A stretch of DNA of 64,000 bases from Kangiella spongicola. GTDB taxonomy: Bacteria; Pseudomonadota; Gammaproteobacteria; Enterobacterales; Kangiellaceae. The translations under genes and the position numbers were made by a program. The stretch spans positions 372,001 through 436,000 of the forward strand of contig NZ_QICH01000003.1 of assembly GCF_003194565.2 (NCBI RefSeq). The letters are read 5' to 3'. The notes beneath the pieces are model-generated. The model did not search any database. It was not told the origin of the DNA and saw only the letters and a list, made by a program, of their open reading frames with translations. Positions 57,553 to 64,000 of this stretch are shown in pieces; positions within the stretch are counted from its first letter, which is position 1, and each line of letters opens with the position of its first letter.

Positions 57553-58248
57553 CTAGAGTGCTTTTAATTGACCGTCTTCTAAGTGTAGCTGACGTTGCAT
57601 CTTACCAGCCAGTTCCAAATCATGCGTCACCGTAATAAAAGTTGTGCCCATCTCACGGTTTAATTCGCACATTAGTTCATAAACCTGATTCGCTGTAGCA
57701 TGATCTAAGTTACCTGTTGGCTCATCCGCCAAAACGCAATCAGGCTCAGTCACAAGCGCGCGAGCGAAAGCGATACGCTGACGCTCACCGCCCGAAAGCT
57801 CTGAGGGCTTATGGGTTTTACGGTTTTCAAGGCCAACTCTAGCTATCAGTTTATTGGCAATTTTATGGGCTTCTTGACGCTTCATGCCACGAATAATCAG
57901 CGGCATGGCTACATTGTCTTGCGCCTCAAACTCAGGCAACAAATGATGAAACTGATAAACAAAACCAATATGTTGGTTACGAAATTCTCCCTGAGCTTTT
58001 GCTGATAAGCTATGGATATTCGTGCCGTCGATGGTGACTTTGCCACTGCTAGGCTTGTCTAAACCACCGATAAGGTGCAACAAAGTACTTTTTCCAGAAC
58101 CCGACGAGCCCACGATAGCAAGTTGCTCGCCCTTTTCTACAGTCAAATCCAGATCAGTTAAAACCTGAACTTCGCTAGCGCCATCGCTATAAACTCGGCT
58201 CAGTTGCTCAATCTGAATAATAGGACTTCTCTTAACAGAATTACTCAT
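57553..58248 (-). CDS. lolD: Lipoprotein-releasing ABC ATPase LolD
   Basis: 231 residues from the ATG at 58248, which overlaps the upstream permease by 8 nt; the longer in-frame start at 58323 would lie deep inside that gene. Walker A GSSGSGKST, signature LSGGERQRIAFARALV, Walker B CVLADEPTGNLD, and the LolD lead-in VLTDLDLTVEKGEQLAIVG. Powers release of lipoproteins from the inner membrane to LolA. Confidence 0.96.
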   Translation of the reverse strand: MSNSVKRSPIIQIEQLSRVYSDGASEVQVLTDLDLTVEKGEQLAIVGSSGSGKSTLLHLIGGLDKPSSGKVTIDGTNIHSLSAKAQGEFRNQHIGFVYQFHHLLPEFEAQDNVAMPLIIRGMKRQEAHKIANKLIARVGLENRKTHKPSELSGGERQRIAFARALVTEPDCVLADEPTGNLDHATANQVYELMCELNREMGTTFITVTHDLELAGKMQRQLHLEDGQLKAL

Positions 58249-59488
58249 AGCGCAGTGCCTCCGCTGGTTGGGTGCGCGAAGCTTTCCATGATGGATACAA
58301 AGTCGCCAGCACGCTAATACCAAAGGCTGATAAGGCTATCTTATAAACATCATCCCAAATCAATTCTGTAGGCAAGAAATTGACAAAATAAACATTCTTC
58401 GGGAAGACATTAGTTTCAAAGGTGACTTCAATCCAGCTCACAATATCCGGCAGGTTTAAGGCCAGTAGCACCCCAAGAATTACGCCTGCGCCAGTACCAA
58501 TAAGGCCGTTAATAATACCGCTAGTCATAAAGATTCGAAGTATCGAGCTGGGGCTTGCACCAAGAGTTCGCAAAATAGCAATATCGGCCTGTTTTTCATT
58601 AACCAACATCACCAAAGAGGTAACGATATTGAAGGCCGCCACGGCTATAATAAAGGTCAGAAGAATAAACATAATCTTCTTCTCCATATCAATCGCGTTA
58701 AATAGCGTCTGATGCTGACGCGTCCAGTTGGTTACGTAATATTCATAACCCAAGTTTTGGCTAATATCCGTGGTTACATTGTGAACCTGCATCACGTCGA
58801 CAGTTTTAAGCTGCAATGCTGAAACGCCGTCACGTTGGTGGGTCACGGCCGCTAAATCATCGAGATGCACAAAAGCTAAGGATTTATCAGCCTCTGAGCG
58901 AGTTTCGAAAATACCCGTAACGGTAAAACGTTTAGCTCTTGGCTGAATGCCCGCGATCGACATCCGAGTTTGCTTTAAGAATAAGGAAGTTACTTTGTCG
59001 CCAACATTTGCGCCAAGGCTTCGAGCCAAGCTAGAGCCTAGGATAATGTTATAGCTACCGTCAGTCAGCGTATCAAAAGTACCGTTACGCATATTATCTT
59101 TGACAATGGTCACTTCCCCTATCTTCTCAGGTAAAACACCTTGGATCATACCGAACTGATCGGAGCCGAGATGCTTAAACATCGTTTCTGAGCTGATATA
59201 AGGCGATGCGCCAATGATGCTAGGATTTTGCTTGACGGTTTTTTCTAACTCTTGCCAGTTTTCGATATTCCCGTCGTATTTACTGATCAGAACGTGCGGT
59301 GCCATACCAAGAATTCGATCGCGTAATTCGCGCTCAAAACCATTCATCACCGACATAACAGTGATTAATACCATGACACCGAGAGCTATCCCAATCATGG
59401 AGATTAGAGAGATAAATGAAATAAAGTGATCGCGACGCTTCGCACGTGTATAACGAAGGCCTACAAATAGCGAAAAAGGCAGCTTCAT
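58241..59488 (-). CDS. lolC: LolC/E-type lipoprotein-releasing permease
   Basis: 415 residues with the LolC/E layout: TM1 near the N-terminus (ISFISLISMIGIALGVMVLITVMSVMNGFERELR), a large periplasmic domain, and three C-terminal helices (FNIVTSLVMLVNEKQADIAILRTLGASPSS). It extracts outer-membrane lipoproteins with LolD. Only one permease is present in this operon, unlike the lolC-lolD-lolE order of E. coli, so it may work as a homodimer (LolF type). Confidence 0.93.
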   Translation of the reverse strand: MKLPFSLFVGLRYTRAKRRDHFISFISLISMIGIALGVMVLITVMSVMNGFERELRDRILGMAPHVLISKYDGNIENWQELEKTVKQNPSIIGASPYISSETMFKHLGSDQFGMIQGVLPEKIGEVTIVKDNMRNGTFDTLTDGSYNIILGSSLARSLGANVGDKVTSLFLKQTRMSIAGIQPRAKRFTVTGIFETRSEADKSLAFVHLDDLAAVTHQRDGVSALQLKTVDVMQVHNVTTDISQNLGYEYYVTNWTRQHQTLFNAIDMEKKIMFILLTFIIAVAAFNIVTSLVMLVNEKQADIAILRTLGASPSSILRIFMTSGIINGLIGTGAGVILGVLLALNLPDIVSWIEVTFETNVFPKNVYFVNFLPTELIWDDVYKIALSAFGISVLATLYPSWKASRTQPAEALRYE

Positions 59489-59640
59489 GGAGCTTTCTAA
59501 TTTAATTAAATTGGCGTCATATTGAATGGTTCACAATTTGTAGTCAAGTTATGCAGTAGAATTAATCGTAATTATGATTAGGATTTAACGCTAATTTTTT
59601 GATATTCTTAGGATTACACAATGTTTGAGGAGTCAACATC

Positions 59641-59934
59641 ATGAAAACAATAACAGCGGCAGTATGCGCTTTATCGCTCAGCTTCGGTGCGGGGATTGGC
59701 CTTAACACAGCCAACGCCGAAGAAGTCAAAGTTCCAGTTGCACAGCAAGGTAAGAAAAATATTCAAGTACCAAAGCGAGGCGTTAGCAAAGCTTACGTTG
59801 AAAAGAAATTCGGTACTCCTACCAACGTTGAAGGCCCAGTCGGCGATCCACCAATTACTAAGTGGGTTTATAACGGTTATACGGTCTACTTTGAATATGA
59901 CCACGTGATCCACGCAGTGGTTCATCACGGTTAA
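59641..59934 (+). CDS. Small secreted protein of unknown function
   Basis: 97 residues. Signal peptide MKTITAAVCALSLSFGAGIGLNTANA with a clear AxA site; mature part of about 70 residues with the well-defined block VSKAYVEKKFGTPTNVEGPVGDPPITKWVYNGYTVYFEYDHVIHAVVHH, a pattern seen in small BamE/SmpA-like periplasmic folds. GAGG precedes the ATG. Alone on the plus strand between unrelated minus-strand genes. No function can be assigned. Confidence 0.75.
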   Translation: MKTITAAVCALSLSFGAGIGLNTANAEEVKVPVAQQGKKNIQVPKRGVSKAYVEKKFGTPTNVEGPVGDPPITKWVYNGYTVYFEYDHVIHAVVHHG

Positions 59935-60251
59935 TGGTTTTTTATATTCTTTTTTAATTAACCATTGAGCAAGAATTAATAGCTGACGAAAAAGCTAGAT
60001 TTAGAGTAAGTTTTTATCTGTTCCTTTTCTTGTTTGGGCAAGAAAAGGAACCAAAAGAAGCCCACCCCGAATATTGAGGTCATGCAGAGCATGACTAAAC
60101 TTCCGCAACATAAAAATTCTTAACGAACCGCAATTAACAGTCCATCCCTGTCCTGATAATTGCTATTTGAATCATCCAAGATTCAAATTTCTAATTTTTT
60201 ATATTGTCTCCAGCTCAATATAGGGGGCAATTAATACAAGCTGGTCAACGA
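59935..60251. repeat. Hairpin-rich intergenic region, probable interspersed repeat
   Basis: 317 bp without a gene but with three perfect hairpins: GTTCCTTTTCTTG / CAAGAAAAGGAAC (60021-60033, 60040-60052), GTCATGC / GCATGAC (60079-60085, 60089-60095) and ATTTGAATC / GATTCAAAT (60165-60173, 60180-60188). Sequence after the first, ACCAAAAGAAGCCCACCCCG, resembles dispersed intergenic repeats of gammaproteobacteria. No second copy was noticed in this window. Confidence 0.5.
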
Positions 60252-60608
60252 CTAACTCTTCAATTGCGACAAAATATACGGCGCTACCACCACTGTCCAG
60301 AACTCGGTTTCCGGCTTGCAGTTGGCTTTTACAAACTCCATCGGCATACGCTGAATCTTTTCTGAGTCGATCAAAGGTTTTATTTCTTCTGCGTTATCCA
60401 ATGACAAATCTGCAGCGCAGTTAATCAGGTCAACGCTTTGGTCAATTAGCAACAAATTTCCTTTGGCAAAAAAGCGCTCAATCTCTTTCCAAGCAACAAT
60501 AGCCGTTTCGCCGTTAAGTTTCGCGACCAATTCCTCGCGTGGTGTAAGCTGAGTGAAACTATCTGTTTTTTGCTCGGTTAATTCTTCAATCTTCTTATCG
60601 TTAGACAT
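60252..60608 (-). CDS. DUF2288 family protein
   Basis: 118 residues, soluble and helical. The core REELVAKLNGETAIVAWKEIERFFAKGNLLLIDQSVDLINCA and the C-terminal ETEFWTVVVAPYILSQLK are typical of DUF2288. Function unknown. Lies 37 nt after nagZ on the same strand, probably cotranscribed. Confidence 0.87.
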   Translation of the reverse strand: MSNDKKIEELTEQKTDSFTQLTPREELVAKLNGETAIVAWKEIERFFAKGNLLLIDQSVDLINCAADLSLDNAEEIKPLIDSEKIQRMPMEFVKANCKPETEFWTVVVAPYILSQLKS

Positions 60609-60645
60609 ATCAAACCTAATATTTACAATGCGTTAATACATTAAT

Positions 60646-61668
60646 TTAAACTAAATTATCAAGCTGAAGATCGTTCTGTAGCTGTAACCAATTATCGCTC
60701 TGGCGAACTTGGGTCAGCGAATAATTAAGCGACTGGCCTTTCATCTTGGCTAGTCTTGCGCTTGATTTGAGATCCGTCTCAAAGTCGAACGACTCCATTA
60801 ACTCACGGCCTTCTTTCGGGTGATTACAGACCAAAACCATATCGCAGCCCGCGCTGACCGCGGCTTTTGCTCGCTCGTAATAACCTCCTACAACTTCCGC
60901 ACCTTTCATGCTTAAGTCGTCGCTGAAAATAACACCATCGAAGTTTAACTGGTTGCGTAAAATATCCTGAAGCCAAAGCTCTGAAAAGCCTGCAGGCTGT
61001 TTATCGACGCTGGGGTAAATAACGTGCGCTGGCATGACTGCTTGATAATGTTCTGCTAATTCTGAAAAAACACGCATATCTTGGCTGATAATCTGTTCAC
61101 GCGGACGATCGTCCACTGGAATATCAACATGTGAGTCGGCTTCAACTGAGCCATGTCCTGGGAAGTGTTTAGCCGTAGCTGCCATGCCAAAATCATTCAT
61201 GCCTTTAATAAACTCACGACCTAGCTCGATCACTTCATCAACTTTCGCCGAAAAGGCTCTGTCACCAATAACTCGGCTAATTTCATTACCTAAATCCAAT
61301 ACTGGCGCAAAGCTAAAGTCGATGCCGACCGCTTGGACTTCTATAGCAATTAAACTGCCCCAGCGATACGCTGAGCGCTTGGCTTCTTCAAAGTTATTCG
61401 AGTCGGCTAAGATAGTCGCCATTGGCGGAACCGCCGTAAACCCTTCTCTAAAACGTTGAACCCGCCCTCCTTCGTGATCCACTGCGATCAATACGTCTTC
61501 ACCAGCGGTTTCACGCACAGCTTGAGAAAGCTCTGCAATTTGCTGTGGGCTGGCGTAGTTACGGCTGAAAAAAATGATGCCACCGAGCAAAGGGTTTTGT
61601 AGCATATCCTTCTCAGCAGCAGTTATCTCTAAACCTTCTAAGTCCAGCATTAAAGGGCCAATCGCCAT
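60646..61668 (-). CDS. nagZ: Beta-N-acetylhexosaminidase NagZ
   Basis: 340 residues, the NagZ length, TIM-barrel GH3. Motifs DHEGGRVQRFREGFTAVPP near the start, the catalytic loop AKHFPGHGSVEADSHVDIPVDDRPR with the Asp/His dyad, and FSDDLSMKGAEVVG for the nucleophile Asp. Cytosolic; cleaves GlcNAc from anhydro-muropeptides in cell-wall recycling. Upstream of a DUF2288 gene. Confidence 0.96.
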   Translation of the reverse strand: MAIGPLMLDLEGLEITAAEKDMLQNPLLGGIIFFSRNYASPQQIAELSQAVRETAGEDVLIAVDHEGGRVQRFREGFTAVPPMATILADSNNFEEAKRSAYRWGSLIAIEVQAVGIDFSFAPVLDLGNEISRVIGDRAFSAKVDEVIELGREFIKGMNDFGMAATAKHFPGHGSVEADSHVDIPVDDRPREQIISQDMRVFSELAEHYQAVMPAHVIYPSVDKQPAGFSELWLQDILRNQLNFDGVIFSDDLSMKGAEVVGGYYERAKAAVSAGCDMVLVCNHPKEGRELMESFDFETDLKSSARLAKMKGQSLNYSLTQVRQSDNWLQLQNDLQLDNLV

Positions 61669-61875
61669 AAAGTGTCCTATATTTAAAATTTAGCTAACAT
61701 TCCTGAAGCTCTAGAAATGATTGATTAACAGTTGCGGAGCAAGCTCCATTCACAAGCTCCATTCAATAATGCCGTATGATAACCGATCATCGAAATAACG
61801 ACCATGCTGAATTCCAATTCTTAATTTGATTTCTCAATTCCAAACAAGTCGCTATAATGAGTCGCGACTATGAAA

Positions 61876-61890
61876 CGATAATGATTATTA
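61876..61890 (+). promoter_or_regulatory. Fur-box-like sequence upstream of the M2 peptidase
   Basis: CGATAAT-G-ATTATTA matches the 7-1-7 Fur consensus TGATAAT-N-ATTATCA at 12 of 14 positions. It is 27 nt upstream of the start codon, overlapping the expected promoter. Confidence 0.6.
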
Positions 61891-61917
61891 TCAACTTAAA
61901 CAATAAAAGGTAACTCT

Positions 61918-63759
61918 ATGATAACGCTTAAAAAAGCCGTCAGTACCGCAGTATTGGTTGGCGCTTTATTAGGACAGCCTGTTATTGCTGACGATCACAA
62001 ACAAAAGGTCACCGCTGAAGATGCGGCTACCTTTGTAGCTGATGCAGAAAAGCAATTAACGGAAATCGCAGAATATGCAGCTCGTATTGCATGGGTTAAC
62101 GCAAACTTCGTTACTCATGACACCACGGCACTCAATGCGCAAGTTGGCGAAGAGTACACAAAGCTTGGCGTTGAACTCGCTAATAAAGCTAAAAAATTCA
62201 ACGGTCTAGACCTTCCTTACGACGTTAATCGTAAGATTGAAATGATTAAGCTTGGTTTAACACTGCCAGCACCAGCTGATGCAGAAAAAACTAAAAAACT
62301 GGCTCAAATCACTTCTAAGTTAGACAGCATTTACGCTAAAGGCAAAAGCCCAGACGGCCGTAGCTTAGGCGAGTTAAGCCAAGTATTGCGTGAATCACGC
62401 GACGCTGACGAGCAGTTAAAGGCTTGGACAGGCTGGCGCGAAATTTCTAAAGAAATGCGTCCTCTGTATCAGCAAATGGTCGAAATCGCTAACGAAGGTT
62501 CGAAAGAACTCGGTTACGCCGACACAGGTACTATGTGGCGTTCGAAGTACGACATGCCAGCTGACGACTTTGCGACCGAAATGGATCGTCTATGGGGCCA
62601 AGTAGAGCCACTTTACACTGCCCTACACTGCCACGTACGTGCTGAGTTAAACGAGGAATATGGTGATGACGTTGTTGCAACGGACAAGCCAATTCCAGCG
62701 CATCTTTTAGGCAATATGTGGGCGCAACAGTGGGGCAATATCTACGATATCGCTGGTCCAAAAAATGCTGGTAAAGGTATCGATATTGACCCTATCCTAC
62801 GTAAACACTATGGCGTTGATAAAGACGAAGTGAGCCACGAAGAAAAAGAAGTAGCGGTTAAGAAAATGGTTAAAACTGCTGAAAACTTCTTCTCTTCTCT
62901 TGGTTTCGCGCCACTACCAGAAACTTTCTGGGAGCGTTCGTTATTCGTAAAACCACGTGATCGAGATGTTCAATGTCATGCTAGCGCATGGGATATCGAT
63001 AACGAAGAAGATATTCGTATTAAAATGTGTACGGAAATTAACGGTGAAGATTTCCAAACAGTACACCACGAGCTAGGCCACAACTACTATCAGCGTGCTT
63101 ATAAAGATCAGTCTATCTTCTATAAAGGCAGCGCGAACGACGGTTTCCATGAAGCTATCGGTGACACAGTGGCTCTATCTATTACACCAAAGTACTTGAA
63201 GCAAATTGGTCTGATTGACGAAGAGCCAGACGCAAGCGCTGATATTGCACTATTAATGCGCTCGGCATTAGATAAAGTCGCTTTCTTACCATTCGGCTTA
63301 ATGGTTGACCAATGGCGCTGGAAAGTATTCAACGGTGAAATCTCGCCAGAAGAATACAACCAAGGCTGGTGGGAATTACGTGAAAAATACCAAGGTATCG
63401 AAGCGCCAGTAGCACGTACTGAAGATCACTTCGACCCAGGTGCGAAATACCACATTCCAGGAAACACACCATACTCACGTTACTTCCTAGCACACATCCT
63501 ACAGTTCCAGTTCTACCGTGAAATGTGTGACATGGCAGGCAACGAAGGCCCACTTCACCGCTGCTCGTTCTACGGCAACAAAGAAGTCGGCGATAAGTTA
63601 ATCAAGATGTTAGAAATGGGCTCATCACGTCCATGGCCTGACGCGCTTGAAGCTATGACCGGTAGCCGTGAAATGGATGCGACAGCAGTACTTGAGTATT
63701 ACGCACCACTAAAAACATGGTTAGACGAGCAAAACAAAGACCGCAACTGCGGCTGGTAA
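61918..63759 (+). CDS. M2 family peptidyl-dipeptidase (ACE-like), secreted
   Basis: 613 residues, signal peptide to about 24 (VIADDHKQ). Zinc site H384-E385-L-G-H388 in TVHHELGHNYYQ and third ligand E412 in GFHEAIGDTVAL, the gluzincin pattern of angiotensin-converting enzyme; NTPYSRYFLAHILQFQFYREMC and YGNKEVGDKLIKMLEMGSSRPW are further ACE-like blocks. Removes C-terminal dipeptides from oligopeptides, probably in the periplasm or outside. No lipobox seen. Has a Fur-box-like site and a strong terminator, so it is a single-gene unit. Confidence 0.94.
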   Translation: MITLKKAVSTAVLVGALLGQPVIADDHKQKVTAEDAATFVADAEKQLTEIAEYAARIAWVNANFVTHDTTALNAQVGEEYTKLGVELANKAKKFNGLDLPYDVNRKIEMIKLGLTLPAPADAEKTKKLAQITSKLDSIYAKGKSPDGRSLGELSQVLRESRDADEQLKAWTGWREISKEMRPLYQQMVEIANEGSKELGYADTGTMWRSKYDMPADDFATEMDRLWGQVEPLYTALHCHVRAELNEEYGDDVVATDKPIPAHLLGNMWAQQWGNIYDIAGPKNAGKGIDIDPILRKHYGVDKDEVSHEEKEVAVKKMVKTAENFFSSLGFAPLPETFWERSLFVKPRDRDVQCHASAWDIDNEEDIRIKMCTEINGEDFQTVHHELGHNYYQRAYKDQSIFYKGSANDGFHEAIGDTVALSITPKYLKQIGLIDEEPDASADIALLMRSALDKVAFLPFGLMVDQWRWKVFNGEISPEEYNQGWWELREKYQGIEAPVARTEDHFDPGAKYHIPGNTPYSRYFLAHILQFQFYREMCDMAGNEGPLHRCSFYGNKEVGDKLIKMLEMGSSRPWPDALEAMTGSREMDATAVLEYYAPLKTWLDEQNKDRNCGW

Positions 63760-63790
63760 GTTTTGACTTTAGTCATACCGTAATAAAAGA

Positions 63791-63814
63791 AAGGCGCCGA
63801 TTGGCGCCTTTTTT
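63791..63814 (+). terminator. Rho-independent terminator after the M2 peptidase
   Basis: Perfect stem AAGGCGCC / GGCGCCTT (GATT loop) followed by TTTTT. Confidence 0.95.
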
Positions 63815-63866
63815 AACTTTTGAGTATAGTTACAGGAATCATACTTTAGAATGATGAGGAGTTTTT

Positions 63867-64000
63867 TTGATTATTAAGGATAATTCACAACTTATTGATG
63901 ATTTCAAAGGGTTGTTAAAAGGAAGGTTAGATGGAATCGATAAGCTTGACTCAAGTACGAACAATGGGCGTATATATAAGCAAATTCTCTATGTGTCATT
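63867..64000 (+). CDS. Unrecognised gene, 3' truncated by window edge
   Basis: Open frame of 44 codons to the last base of the window, reading LIIKDNSQLIDDFKGLLKGR and continuing DGIDKLDSSTNNGRIYKQILYVS. The TTG start is supported by GAGGAG 5 nt upstream; the ATG at 63851 is in a frame that closes quickly. Too short to name; no motif recognised. Confidence 0.45.
   Translation, partial: MIIKDNSQLIDDFKGLLKGRLDGIDKLDSSTNNGRIYKQILYVS

Overview
This window looks like a chromosomal segment of a marine, halophilic gammaproteobacterium. The LPS and lipoprotein genes (kdsB, lpxK, msbA, lolC/D), the Na+/H+ antiporter NhaD, a BCCT osmolyte transporter, TonB/ExbBD iron uptake and a secreted M2 peptidase all fit. 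Gene content and order remind me of Kangiella and relatives, but that is an impression from memory. No rRNA, tRNA or CRISPR array was seen.

Layout. 1-5.7 kb: the 3' part of a CusA-type metal efflux pump, then copC, copD, a secreted NTF2-like protein and an APC permease. 5.8-10 kb, minus strand: a tyrosine-decarboxylase-like PLP enzyme, an MFS transporter with an extra C-terminal domain and an AtaL-like SRPBCC protein. 10-19.7 kb: a redox and electrophile-stress neighbourhood with two pirins (one broken by a frameshift), DoxX, LysR, YqaA, an FMN reductase beside a Kef-type antiporter, GNAT, DUF1328, LysE, a redoxin, an MdaB-like quinone reductase and an HxlR regulator.

19,959-38,189: a complete Tn3-family transposon of 18,231 bp, the main discovery of the window. 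Its 49-bp terminal inverted repeats match at 42 positions and it is flanked by a 5-bp direct duplication AAGAA. It encodes TnpA and, instead of a serine resolvase, a tyrosine recombinase divergent from a KfrA-like coiled-coil protein (TnpS/TnpT arrangement of the Tn4651 subgroup), with dyad sites between them. The cargo is metal resistance: a czcI-like gene, czcCBA, two cation diffusion facilitators, a decayed BASS transporter, and a mercury operon merR-T-P-(C)-A with merR in the same direction as the structural genes and merC broken. A remnant of an LpxR-like outer membrane protein lies just outside the left end.

38.4-44.5 kb: nhaD, then a porin-BCCT pair, and a succinate-semialdehyde-type dehydrogenase, all consistent with osmoadaptation and small-solute use. 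44.6-54.4 kb, minus strand: argS, a low-molecular-weight phosphatase, kdsB, ycaR, lpxK, msbA, exbD, exbB, comEC (envelope biogenesis and transport). 54.5-64 kb: DUF2062, a TonB receptor behind a Fur box, lolD and a single LolC/E-type permease, a small secreted protein, a hairpin-rich intergenic repeat, DUF2288, nagZ, and an angiotensin-converting-enzyme-like M2 peptidase that also has a strong Fur-box-like sequence upstream. The window ends inside an unrecognised gene.

Coordinates are read directly from the sequence; family names come from recognition of motifs, without database searches.
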